Shown here in pieces: positions 1 through 6,239 of a DNA stretch of 6,273 nucleotides. Within the stretch, counting starts at the first letter, position 1, and each line of letters starts with the position of its first letter. A model generated the notes under the pieces. It did not search any database. It saw only the letters and a list, made by a program, of their open reading frames with translations, and was not told the origin of the DNA. Source of the DNA: Candidatus Cloacimonas sp. SDB (GTDB taxonomy: Bacteria > Cloacimonadota > Cloacimonadia > Cloacimonadales > TCS61); NCBI GenBank assembly GCA_001412425.1, contig LKUH01000007.1, forward strand, positions 1-6,273, in the 5' to 3' direction. Position numbers and translations under genes: made by a program.

Positions 1-1
1 A

Positions 2-640
2 AAATCCCACAAATTCACGCGTAAAGTCCTTGATCCCCTAATTTTTTTTCTGGAAAAATATTTTGGTGCTATGCTAATTTTTCTCTTGGGAATAACTTAC
101 AGATACAAATTAAAATCACCTGAACCTAAGGAAAGGGTAATCTACGCTTTCTGGCACCGCAACCTTCTACCACTGGTTTATTTGAGGAAATTCGAAAACG
201 CAGCCGTTCTGATCTCAAGTTCAAGGGATGGGCAGTTTATCGCTGGACCCCTGGAAGCATTGGGATTCAAAACCGTACGAGGTTCTTCTACCCGTCGCGG
301 TTCACAAGCTCTGCGGGAAATGATCCGAATCTCTCAAGAACATTCACTGGCAATAACTCCCGATGGCCCCAAAGGACCGAGAGAAAAAATTAAACCAGGT
401 CTTATTAATGCCGCTTACCTCACTAAATTACCCATCGTATTAACCGTAGTAGATATTGAAAGAGAAAAGACTTTCAATTCCTGGGATAATTTCAGGTTTC
501 CCTTACCCTTTTCGCGCATCAATGTAACTTATAGCAAGCCAATCTTTATAAATGATAAAGATAATGTTGACGATAAAATCAGGGAATTAGAAAGAGAATT
601 AAAATTAATGGAATATACAAATAAAATAAAGCGAGGTTAG
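2..640 (+). CDS. DUF374 lysophospholipid acyltransferase-like protein, 5' end beyond window
   Basis: Protein of the DUF374 branch (COG2121) of the lysophospholipid acyltransferase superfamily. These are inner-membrane-associated enzymes thought to acylate an envelope lipid, often encoded near lipid A genes; the substrate is unproven. Counting from the Met codon at 71, visible family blocks are the Trp-His pair (W28-H29), the SSSRDG block around D53, the GSSTRRG block at 71-77 and the TPDGPKGP block at 96-103, which together form the expected acyltransferase core, followed by a SWDNF segment near 137-141 as in the family. The Met at 71 is probably not the true start: it has no Shine-Dalgarno sequence, and the frame stays open back to position 2, adding at least 23 residues with a hydrophobic stretch typical of the family's membrane-associated N-terminus. 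No ATG, GTG or TTG lies in that extension, so the start is upstream of the window. Length is therefore at least 212 residues, near the family norm. The gene ends one base before the aminotransferase, suggesting an operon. Confidence 0.88.
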   Translation, partial: KSHKFTRKVLDPLIFFLEKYFGAMLIFLLGITYRYKLKSPEPKERVIYAFWHRNLLPLVYLRKFENAAVLISSSRDGQFIAGPLEALGFKTVRGSSTRRGSQALREMIRISQEHSLAITPDGPKGPREKIKPGLINAAYLTKLPIVLTVVDIEREKTFNSWDNFRFPLPFSRINVTYSKPIFINDKDNVDDKIRELERELKLMEYTNKIKRG

Positions 641-641
641 T

Positions 642-1835
642 ATGAATTTATCTGAAAGAGCTGCTGGTATTCAGGCTTCCCCCATACGTAAATTGAAACC
701 CTATGACGATGCTGCCAGATTGAAAGGTATCAAAGTATACCATCTTAATATCGGCCAGCCGGATATAGAAACACCTGATGAAATGCTTCAAGTTTACAGC
801 AATTATCAGGATAAAATTCTGGCTTATGGACCCGCCCAAGGTTTGGATGAATACAGAACTAATCTGGTGAAATATTACCAGAAACATGGAATTATGCTCG
901 ATCGGGAATCAATAATCATTACTACTGCCGGTTCAGAAGCAATAATTTTTGCCATGCTGGTAACCTGTAATCCCGGTGATGAAATTATTATTCCCGAACC
1001 ATTTTATACTAACTACAACGGTTTTGCTACCATTGCAGGTATTAAAATCGTACCTCTTACTACAAAAGCAGAAGAAGGTTTCAAATTACCTGATGATGAA
1101 GCAATAGAAGCTCTAATAACTCCACGCACGAAAGCTATAATGATATGCAATCCCGGTAATCCCACCGGAGCAGTTTACCCGAGAGAAGATCTGCTGCGCC
1201 TTTCCGAAATCGTTCAACAAAACAACCTGTACGTGATCTCCGATGAAGTCTATAGAGAATTTGTTTACGACGGACTCACGCATACAAGTATAATGGAAAT
1301 TCCTGGCCTGGAAAAAAACGCCATCATGGTTGACAGCATCTCGAAACGTTACAGCGCCTGCGGTGCCCGTATCGGCTGTTTTATAACTCAAAACAAAGAA
1401 ATTATTGCAGCAACACTCAAATTTGCTCAAGCCAGACTCTGCCCGCCGACTATAGATCAACTGGCAGCTAACGCAGCTATCGATATTGAGGAAGAATATT
1501 TTGATAAGATCCTGAAAGAATACGATAAAAGAAGAAATCTTGTTTTCAGAGAATTACAGAAAGTGGAAGGAATAATCTGTAAAAAACCTCAGGGAGCTTT
1601 TTATATAATTGCCAAATTACCCATTGCTGATGCTGAAAAATTTATTATCTGGATGCTGTCCGAATTCTCAGTTGACAATGAAACCGTTATGTTCGCTCCG
1701 GCAGAGGGATTTTATGCTACTCCCGGACTGGGTAAAGATGAGATCAGATTAGCCTATGTACTTAATGAAGCTGCCTTACTTAAAGCGATGAATATTTTTC
1801 GTAAAGGCCTGGAAGAATATAGAAAGAACCAATAA
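642..1835 (+). CDS. PLP-dependent class I/II aminotransferase (aspartate aminotransferase-like)
   Basis: Cytoplasmic pyridoxal-phosphate enzyme that transfers an amino group between an amino acid and a 2-oxo acid. The 397-residue length is normal for fold-type I class I aminotransferases. Motifs in order: an N-terminal NIGQPDIETP substrate-side segment (36-45), TTAGSEA (94-100) for phosphate binding, NPGNPTG (170-176), SDEVY (200-204) with the Asp that pairs with the pyridine nitrogen and the Tyr that holds the ring oxygen, SISKRYSACGARIG (232-245) with the Schiff-base lysine K235, and the C-terminal DEIRLAYV with R369, the expected alpha-carboxylate-binding arginine. No key residue is missing. 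The start is fixed by a GAGG at 633-636, five bases before the ATG and inside the end of the acyltransferase gene, which suggests translational coupling. It converges on ndk with 4 bases between stop codons. Substrate specificity cannot be read from the motifs: aspartate is the default guess, but aromatic or other amino acids are possible. Confidence 0.93.
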   Translation: MNLSERAAGIQASPIRKLKPYDDAARLKGIKVYHLNIGQPDIETPDEMLQVYSNYQDKILAYGPAQGLDEYRTNLVKYYQKHGIMLDRESIIITTAGSEAIIFAMLVTCNPGDEIIIPEPFYTNYNGFATIAGIKIVPLTTKAEEGFKLPDDEAIEALITPRTKAIMICNPGNPTGAVYPREDLLRLSEIVQQNNLYVISDEVYREFVYDGLTHTSIMEIPGLEKNAIMVDSISKRYSACGARIGCFITQNKEIIAATLKFAQARLCPPTIDQLAANAAIDIEEEYFDKILKEYDKRRNLVFRELQKVEGIICKKPQGAFYIIAKLPIADAEKFIIWMLSEFSVDNETVMFAPAEGFYATPGLGKDEIRLAYVLNEAALLKAMNIFRKGLEEYRKNQ

Positions 1836-1846
1836 CTTTTTATTGG
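1829..1846. terminator. Hairpin spanning both convergent stop codons, possible weak bidirectional terminator
   Basis: A perfect 7-bp inverted repeat, CCAATAA (1829-1835) and TTATTGG (1840-1846), with a 4-base loop. The aminotransferase TAA is the end of the left arm and the ndk TAA, read on the minus strand, is the start of the right arm. The stem has only two G-C pairs. It is followed by AAAATT on the plus strand and by a moderately U-rich TTCTTTC on the minus strand, so it would terminate poorly in the plus direction and at best modestly in the minus direction. No other hairpin is evident between the two genes. Confidence 0.35.
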
Positions 1847-2241
1847 AAAATTAATTCGATCTCTCTGGCTGCACTTTCAATTCCATCTGAAGCGTGTACA
1901 GCATTTTCCCCTTTGGAATCGCCATAAATTGAACGGATTGTCCCCAGGGCAGCTTTCTCACAATCAGTATTCCCGACCAATTCACGCAGTTTGAGAATTG
2001 CATCTTCCCTGCTCAGTTCTGCAGCTACTATCTTTCCAGACATCATAAAATCCTTGAGCTCATCGTAGAATTTCTTTCCAATATGCTCAGCATAAAACTC
2101 GTCGGCCAGTTCACCGCCCATTCTAAATAGTTTTAAGTTTTCAATCTCAAACCCGTTTTCCTCAATCATCTTTAAAATGGACCCGATCTGATTCTTTTTT
2201 GTCGCATTCGGTTTAATTAAAAGTAACGTTCTCTGTTTCAT
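1840..2241 (-). CDS. ndk: Nucleoside diphosphate kinase
   Basis: Cytoplasmic enzyme that transfers the gamma phosphate of ATP to other nucleoside diphosphates through a phosphohistidine intermediate, balancing (d)NTP pools. The 133-residue protein covers the whole catalytic fold: the IKPNA segment with K10, FYAEH (49-53), KKFYDEL (56-62), MMSGK (66-70), GTIR (100-103) with R103, and the active-site block N113-A-V-H116-A-S-D-G, where H116 is the phosphorylated histidine, then ESAAREI. It stops just after this helix and lacks the roughly 10-14 residue tail of E. coli-type Ndk, as some bacterial family members do. Small departures are SGK where SGP is usual, and HASDG where HGSDS is usual; the histidine and the following Ser-Asp are kept, so activity is expected. 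A Shine-Dalgarno-like GAGGGA precedes the ATG (reverse complement of roughly 2246-2251). It converges on the aminotransferase and diverges from acs. Confidence 0.95.
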   Translation of the reverse strand: MKQRTLLLIKPNATKKNQIGSILKMIEENGFEIENLKLFRMGGELADEFYAEHIGKKFYDELKDFMMSGKIVAAELSREDAILKLRELVGNTDCEKAALGTIRSIYGDSKGENAVHASDGIESAAREIELIFQ

Positions 2242-2261
2242 TCCAATCCCTCTTTTTTATA

Positions 2262-2290
2262 ATTTTATGCGTTTATCAATTTAAAGGCAA
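2262..2290 (-). promoter_or_regulatory. Candidate ndk promoter
   Basis: Read on the minus strand, TTGCCT (2285-2290) is followed after exactly 17 bases by TAAAAT (2262-2267). The -10 hexamer matches the sigma70 consensus at five of six positions and the -35 at four of six. A start about seven bases downstream, near 2255, would leave a very short leader with the GAGGGA ribosome-binding site close to the 5' end. In DNA this AT-rich such matches arise by chance, so this is tentative. Confidence 0.35.
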
Positions 2291-2436
2291 AAAATTGTCT
2301 CAAGGTTCTTTTTGCAAGAAAAATATCTGATGTATTAAATTTAATCTAAACTAAATATTTTTCAACTTTCAGATAAGTGATTTATTGAGAACTTAAATTT
2401 CATTTTTTTTTGTTGTAACCCCCATTGATTAAATTG

Positions 2437-2449
2437 TTTACACTGTAAA
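2437..2449. promoter_or_regulatory. 13-bp palindrome, candidate operator
   Basis: TTTACA-C-TGTAAA is a perfect inverted repeat with 6-bp arms about one central base. It lies about 145 bp upstream of the acs start and about 195 bp upstream of the ndk start. It contains G-C pairs, unlike the A/T-only symmetries nearby, and has the form of a site for a dimeric helix-turn-helix regulator. Which regulator, and which gene it controls, cannot be told from the sequence. Confidence 0.35.
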
Positions 2450-2527
2450 AAGTTTTCATGATGTATGAATATCCATTTGATTATTAGAATTGATTTTATC
2501 TGTAATATCTAAAGTTTTAAAAAATAC

Positions 2528-2533
2528 TTGACG
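2528..2533 (+). promoter_or_regulatory. TTGACG, possible -35 element for acs
   Basis: TTGACG matches the sigma70 -35 consensus at five of six positions and sits 61 bases before the acs ATG. No good -10 hexamer lies at 16-18 bp spacing: the sequence at 17 bp is GATTTC, and the better TAAGAT at 2548-2553 is only 14 bp away. It is either a weak activator-dependent promoter or a chance match. Confidence 0.22.
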
Positions 2534-2594
2534 TTAGGATGCTGGTCTAAGATTTCGATTATTATCTATTTATCAATTAAGGAGGAGTTACAGT

Positions 2595-4580
2595 ATGGCA
2601 GAAAAAAAAGCAATTACTTCGTTTATGCAGGAAGGGAAAACGTTTCCGCCCCCAGAAAATGTTAGAAAAAATGCTTACATTAAATCTGAAGCGGAATACA
2701 AGGAAATTTGGGAAAAGTCAATTAACGATCCGGACGGTTTCTGGCTGGAACAGGCTAAAACTTTACACTGGTTTAAAGAACCTACAAAAAGCCTCGACTA
2801 CACTTGGAACTCTAAAAAAAGGATCATTAAACACACCTGGTTTGAAGATGGTGAACTTAATGTAAGTTACAACTGCCTGGATAGACATCTGGGTACTCCA
2901 ATCGAAAATAAGACCGCTCTCTTATGGCAGGGTGAAGCTGAAGATGCAGTAAAAAAATATACTTACAAAGAACTTCATGCTGAAGTATGTAAATTTGCTA
3001 ATGTACTTAAATCAAAAGGAATTAAAAAAGGCGATAGAATAGCTATCTATATGCCTATGGTCCCCGAACTGGCTATCACTATGCTCGCCTGTACCAGAAT
3101 CGGCGCTATTCATTCGATCATTTTCGGTGGTTTTAGCTCTGATGCTATTAAAGGACGAGTAAATGACTCCGACTGTAAAATGCTCATAACTTCAAATGTT
3201 TCTCTTAGAGCAGGAAAACATATTCACCTGAAAGATATTTCTGACGAAGCTCTTAAAGATACTCCTTCTATTAAAAGTGTGATTGTGATTAAGGTAAATG
3301 AAGAACCATGCCACATGGAAAACGGCAGAGATTTCTGGTACCATGACGAAATGGCGAAAGTTGACGCTGTTTGCGAACCTGAACATATGAAAGCTGAAGA
3401 TCCTTTGTTCATTCTTTATACTTCCGGTTCAACCGGCAAACCTAAAGGTGTTGTCCATACTACAGCAGGTTATTTACTGCACACTTCACTTACACATAAA
3501 CAGGTGTTCAATATCCATGATGATGACGTTTATTGGTGTACAGCTGATATCGGCTGGGTTACCGGTCATAGCTATATCGTTTATGGACCACTGGCAAATG
3601 GTGCAACTACTGTGATGTTCGAAGGTGTTCCAACTTATCCGGATGCTGGACGCTTCTGGCATATTGTCGATAAATTCGGAATTACAGTATTCTATACAGC
3701 TCCTACCGCAATTAGAGCTTTGATGAGACTGGGAGACGAATGGGTCGAAAAATATAAATTGGATACCCTCAGAATTCTTGGTACAGTTGGGGAACCCATT
3801 AACCCCGAAGCCTGGATGTGGTATTATGAAAAAGTAGGACACAAAAATTGTCCCATCGTAGATACCTGGTGGCAGACTGAAACTGGTGGATTCATGATTT
3901 CTCCACTACCCGGTGCTCATACTCTCAAACCCGGCTGTGCTTCCAAACCTGTCTTTGGTGTTGAACCAGTTGTGTTAAGAGATGATGCTTCTGAGTGTGA
4001 GCTGGGTGAAGGTGGTAAACTCTGTATTAAAAAACCCTGGCCCGGAATGATGAGAACTATGTGGGGAGATCATGACAGATTCATTGATACTTATTTCACC
4101 ATGTTCGATGACCTCTATTTTGCCGGTGATGGTTGCCGTGTCGATAAAGATGGAGATTACTGGCTGATGGGAAGAATTGATGACGTTGTTAATGTCTCCG
4201 GACATCGGATCGGAACTGCCGAAGTTGAAAGTGCTCTGGTTAGTCATGATGCTGTTGCAGAAGCTGCAGTAACACCAGTTCCACATGAGATCAAAGGACA
4301 GGGTCTTTATGCTTACGTGACTCTGGTTGGTGGTATTGAGCCTACAGATGAACTAAAAAAAGAACTGATCAAACATGTTCGCTCTGAAATAGGTCCTATT
4401 GCTACACCAGAAGCAATTCAGTGGGCACCAGCTCTTCCCAAAACACGATCAGGAAAGATCATGCGTCGTATTCTGAGAAAAATTGCCGAAAATGATACAG
4501 GTAATCTCGGAGATATCACAACCCTGGCTGATCCAAGTGTCGTTGAACACCTTATCAAAGAACGAGAATCAGTTAATTAA
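2595..4580 (+). CDS. acs: Acetyl-CoA synthetase (AMP-forming)
   Basis: Cytoplasmic enzyme that converts acetate, ATP and CoA to acetyl-CoA, AMP and pyrophosphate through an acetyl-AMP intermediate, the high-affinity route for acetate activation. The 661-residue length is typical. Motifs: the ATP-binding YTSGSTGKPKG loop (275-285), GWVTGHSY (320-327), GTVGEP (396-401), DTWWQTETGG (423-432), the FAGDG Asp (D512), the GRIDDVVNVSGHRIG hinge block (526-540) and the C-terminal PKTRSGKIMRR with catalytic lysine K621. Residues equivalent to the Salmonella Acs acetate pocket are all present at a constant offset of 12: V322, T323, V398 and W426. This favours acetate over propionate or longer acids. K621 is the position that lysine acetylation silences in Acs enzymes, so the same control is possible. 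The start is fixed by a perfect AAGGAGG at 2579-2585, nine bases before the ATG. A strong terminator follows, then an OFA-family transporter in the same direction. Confidence 0.97.
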   Translation: MAEKKAITSFMQEGKTFPPPENVRKNAYIKSEAEYKEIWEKSINDPDGFWLEQAKTLHWFKEPTKSLDYTWNSKKRIIKHTWFEDGELNVSYNCLDRHLGTPIENKTALLWQGEAEDAVKKYTYKELHAEVCKFANVLKSKGIKKGDRIAIYMPMVPELAITMLACTRIGAIHSIIFGGFSSDAIKGRVNDSDCKMLITSNVSLRAGKHIHLKDISDEALKDTPSIKSVIVIKVNEEPCHMENGRDFWYHDEMAKVDAVCEPEHMKAEDPLFILYTSGSTGKPKGVVHTTAGYLLHTSLTHKQVFNIHDDDVYWCTADIGWVTGHSYIVYGPLANGATTVMFEGVPTYPDAGRFWHIVDKFGITVFYTAPTAIRALMRLGDEWVEKYKLDTLRILGTVGEPINPEAWMWYYEKVGHKNCPIVDTWWQTETGGFMISPLPGAHTLKPGCASKPVFGVEPVVLRDDASECELGEGGKLCIKKPWPGMMRTMWGDHDRFIDTYFTMFDDLYFAGDGCRVDKDGDYWLMGRIDDVVNVSGHRIGTAEVESALVSHDAVAEAAVTPVPHEIKGQGLYAYVTLVGGIEPTDELKKELIKHVRSEIGPIATPEAIQWAPALPKTRSGKIMRRILRKIAENDTGNLGDITTLADPSVVEHLIKERESVN

Positions 4581-4594
4581 TAATTATTGATAAC

Positions 4595-4625
4595 AGCCGG
4601 AACCTACTAGGTTCCGGCTTTTTTT
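4595..4625 (+). terminator. Strong intrinsic terminator between acs and the MFS gene
   Basis: Perfect 11-bp stem, AGCCGGAACCT (4595-4605) and AGGTTCCGGCT (4609-4619), with a 3-base loop. Seven consecutive T residues (4619-4625) follow, the first being the last stem base. It begins 14 bases after the acs stop. This is a textbook rho-independent terminator, yet it lies inside a 57-base gap between two co-directional genes that look functionally related, so it may act as a partial terminator that lowers transporter expression relative to acs. Confidence 0.92.
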
Positions 4626-4637
4626 AAAGGAGAAAAG
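4626..4637 (+). promoter_or_regulatory. Ribosome-binding site of the MFS gene, abutting the terminator U-tract
   Basis: AAAGGAG (4626-4632) lies five bases before the ATG at 4638 and directly follows the terminator's last T at 4625. There is no room between terminator and Shine-Dalgarno for a separate promoter, so the mRNA must come from terminator readthrough or from a promoter upstream, within the end of acs or the terminator itself. Confidence 0.85.
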
Positions 4638-6140
4638 ATGTCTGAAAAGAAAGTTGCGAACAGAAACCTGGTTGTTATAGGTGCTATTTTGATCCAACTC
4701 TGCCTTGGTGCTATATACGCTTGGTCCGTTTTCACACCTGCACTAAGTGCAAAACCATATCAGTTAGTAGATATTTATAGCATGAAACATTTAGATTTAT
4801 CAGAGGCAGACTATAATTCTTTGAAAAAAGACCTAAAACTATCTAAAGAAATTTTATCTGAGTTAGATAAAGAATTGTCTGATATATCTAATGAAGAAAA
4901 AAACTCTGAATTAAAAAAGAAAATGGAAATTGTTATTAATGAAATGAATATGTTAGTGTCTTCAAAATTATCTGATAAAGTACTTAAAGAATCGTTATAT
5001 GATTATTCCAAAACTCAAACTCAGGCAGTATTTGCTGCAGGTTTGGCTCTGTTTGCCATCGTGATGGTGATAGCCGGTAGGCTGATGCCGAAAACAGGTC
5101 CCAAAAAACTGGCTATGGCTGGCGGTATTGTGTTAGGACTCGGTTATCTCTTGGCTGGTCTTTTGGGTGGAACAAATTTTTGGTCGATCTTTTTCTTTAT
5201 CGGTATTATCGGTGGCTCCGGCATCGGATTAGCTTATGTGGTCCCCATTGCTGTAGGCATGCGTTGGTTTCCCGATAAAAAAGGTCTTATCACCGGATTA
5301 GCTGTTGCCGGTTTTGGCTTTGGAGCTCTGCTCTGGGTTAAGCTTGCAGGTAGCTGGGGCGGCTTAATCGAGAATATGGGTCTGAGCTCAACTTTTACAA
5401 TCTATGGAATCATATTTTTTATAGCAGTTTTCATCGGCAGCCTCTGGATGGTTAATCCTCCCGAAAATTGGAAACCTGCCGGATGGCTGCCCACAGAACA
5501 AGAAAAAAAATTCGATGATCATAAAAACCAGTTAAAAAGTGGTCAAATGCTTAAAACTCCCCAGTTTTATATGATCCTTTTAACTTTTGCTTTTGGCGCT
5601 AGTGCCGGTCTAATGAGTATCGGGCTGATGAAACTTTTCCCCATGCAAGCTCTTATGGATAAAGGATATTCTGAAATTGTCGCTTCCGGTATTGCCGGTA
5701 CAGCTATGGCTGTTTTTTATTCGCTGGCTAATGGTCTAGGTCGTATTGCCTGGGGTGCCATCAGCGATAAACTGGGTCGGAAAAAATCGATCATGCTTAT
5801 GATGGCAACTCAAGGTATTTTTGTTATTATTTTTCAATGGATAGCCGGAACTCCCGGCCTGCTGTATTTGGGTGCAACACTTATAGGATTTAACTTCGGT
5901 GGCAATTTTGCCCTTTTCCCAACCATTACAGCTGAAACATTTGGCACAAAATATATAGGACAGAATTACGGCTGGGTATTTTTAGCTTATGGTATTGGTG
6001 GAATATTTGGGCCGATTATGGGTGGAAGATTAGGTGATATGGGTAATTTCCCCCTTGCTTTTACTATTTGCGGTATTCTGTGTCTGGTTGCTGCCGGTAT
6101 AATTTCCGGGGTTAAAACTCCAAAAATTAAAATCGCTTAA
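4638..6140 (+). CDS. OFA-family MFS transporter (oxalate/formate antiporter family) with a large periplasmic insert
   Basis: Twelve-helix inner-membrane carrier of the major facilitator superfamily, OFA family, whose members move small carboxylates such as oxalate, formate, lactate or pyruvate. TM1 (about 11-33) carries the family's LCLGAIYAWSVFTP segment. The second family block, YSKTQTQAVFAAGLALFA (about 123-140), opens TM2. MFS motif A copies are GRLMPKTGPKK (147-157) and GAISDKLGRKK (373-383), and NPPENWKPAGW (273-283) marks the central cytoplasmic linker. The protein is 500 residues against roughly 400-430 for typical members; the excess is residues 39-122, described separately. The helix corresponding to TM11 (about 443-463) has no lysine, whereas oxalate transport by OxlT relies on one there, so a monocarboxylate is likelier than oxalate. 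Position behind acs suggests acetate or a related acid, but that is inference. The start is set by AAAGGAG five bases upstream. A strong terminator follows the stop. Confidence 0.92.
   Translation: MSEKKVANRNLVVIGAILIQLCLGAIYAWSVFTPALSAKPYQLVDIYSMKHLDLSEADYNSLKKDLKLSKEILSELDKELSDISNEEKNSELKKKMEIVINEMNMLVSSKLSDKVLKESLYDYSKTQTQAVFAAGLALFAIVMVIAGRLMPKTGPKKLAMAGGIVLGLGYLLAGLLGGTNFWSIFFFIGIIGGSGIGLAYVVPIAVGMRWFPDKKGLITGLAVAGFGFGALLWVKLAGSWGGLIENMGLSSTFTIYGIIFFIAVFIGSLWMVNPPENWKPAGWLPTEQEKKFDDHKNQLKSGQMLKTPQFYMILLTFAFGASAGLMSIGLMKLFPMQALMDKGYSEIVASGIAGTAMAVFYSLANGLGRIAWGAISDKLGRKKSIMLMMATQGIFVIIFQWIAGTPGLLYLGATLIGFNFGGNFALFPTITAETFGTKYIGQNYGWVFLAYGIGGIFGPIMGGRLGDMGNFPLAFTICGILCLVAAGIISGVKTPKIKIA
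4752..5003 (+). other. In-frame low-GC insert encoding a charged helical TM1-TM2 loop (residues 39-122)
   Basis: This segment of the transporter gene encodes about 84 residues between the two conserved OFA blocks that normally lie a short loop apart. The protein is rich in Lys, Glu, Asp, Ser and Leu, has no hydrophobic stretch long enough to cross a membrane, and has only one proline (residue 40), at its edge. It looks like two amphipathic helices (about 55-84 and 88-121) that could pack as a coiled-coil hairpin. By MFS topology, with the N-terminus inside, it faces the periplasm. By hand count, 4761-5000 is 56 of 240 G+C (23%), against 115 of 240 (48%) for 5041-5280 and 50 of 120 (42%) for 4641-4760. 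Of its 14 leucines nine are TTA and none is CTG or CTC, whereas the flanks use CTG and CTC freely. I do not recognise the domain. Confidence 0.75.
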
Positions 6141-6148
6141 TTTGTTTT

Positions 6149-6181
6149 AAAAGAGGTTATTGCAAAATAACCTCTTTTTTT
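6149..6181 (+). terminator. Intrinsic terminator after the MFS gene
   Basis: A 13-bp perfect stem (6149-6161 with 6166-6178) closed by a GCAA tetraloop of the stable GNRA class, with a run of seven T residues at 6175-6181 that overlaps the right arm. It begins 8 bases after the transporter stop and ends the acs-MFS transcription unit. The A-run before the left arm means it could also work weakly on the minus strand. Confidence 0.92.
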
Positions 6182-6239
6182 ATTCCTTTCCTCCTTGCTG
6201 ATTTATTATCTATTATTCATACTATTTGACCGTATTTTC

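Larger units (their letters stand above)
2242..2594. other. AT-rich divergent intergenic region between ndk and acs
   Basis: This 353-bp stretch has no credible gene on either strand and is about 24% G+C by hand count (86 of 353). It must carry the ndk promoter leftward and the acs promoter rightward. Candidate elements are a sigma70-like ndk promoter at 2262-2290, a 13-bp palindrome at 2437-2449, a TTCAT/ATGAA inverted repeat at 2455-2469, a 12-bp A/T-only palindrome at 2334-2345, a TTCTT/AAGAA inverted repeat at 2306-2320, and a TTGACG hexamer at 2528-2533 upstream of the acs Shine-Dalgarno. The length is more than two simple promoters require, which leaves room for regulator sites. No terminator-grade hairpin was seen, and no riboswitch architecture was recognised. 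Confidence 0.8.

Noticed and set aside
2334..2345. 12-bp palindrome ATTAAATTTAAT
   Set aside because: Consists only of A and T in very AT-rich DNA; listed within the intergenic description but not called as an operator.
2528..2545. Possible sigma54 (-24/-12) promoter around TTGACGTTAGGATGCT
   Set aside because: The GG dinucleotide required at the right distance from the GC is missing; only one G is in place.
2272..2583. Direct repeat TTTATCAATT near both ends of the ndk-acs intergenic region (about 2272 and 2570)
   Set aside because: Only 10 bp of nearly all A/T sequence, expected by chance at this composition, and no mobile-element sequence lies between the copies.
3486..3842. Open frames of about 100-120 codons on the minus strand inside acs, and similar ones inside the aminotransferase
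   Set aside because: They are antisense shadows of strongly conserved coding frames, with no recognisable protein motifs.
4752..5003. Possibility that the transporter insert is a frameshifted or fused separate gene or a mobile element
   Set aside because: The frame is continuous with conserved family blocks on both sides, there are no terminal inverted repeats or target duplications, and no separate start with a ribosome-binding site was seen.
6187..6205. AGGAGG on the minus strand (reverse complement of CCTCCTT), suggesting a leftward gene start
   Set aside because: No ATG, GTG or TTG follows at a usable distance; reading left runs straight into the transporter's terminator.
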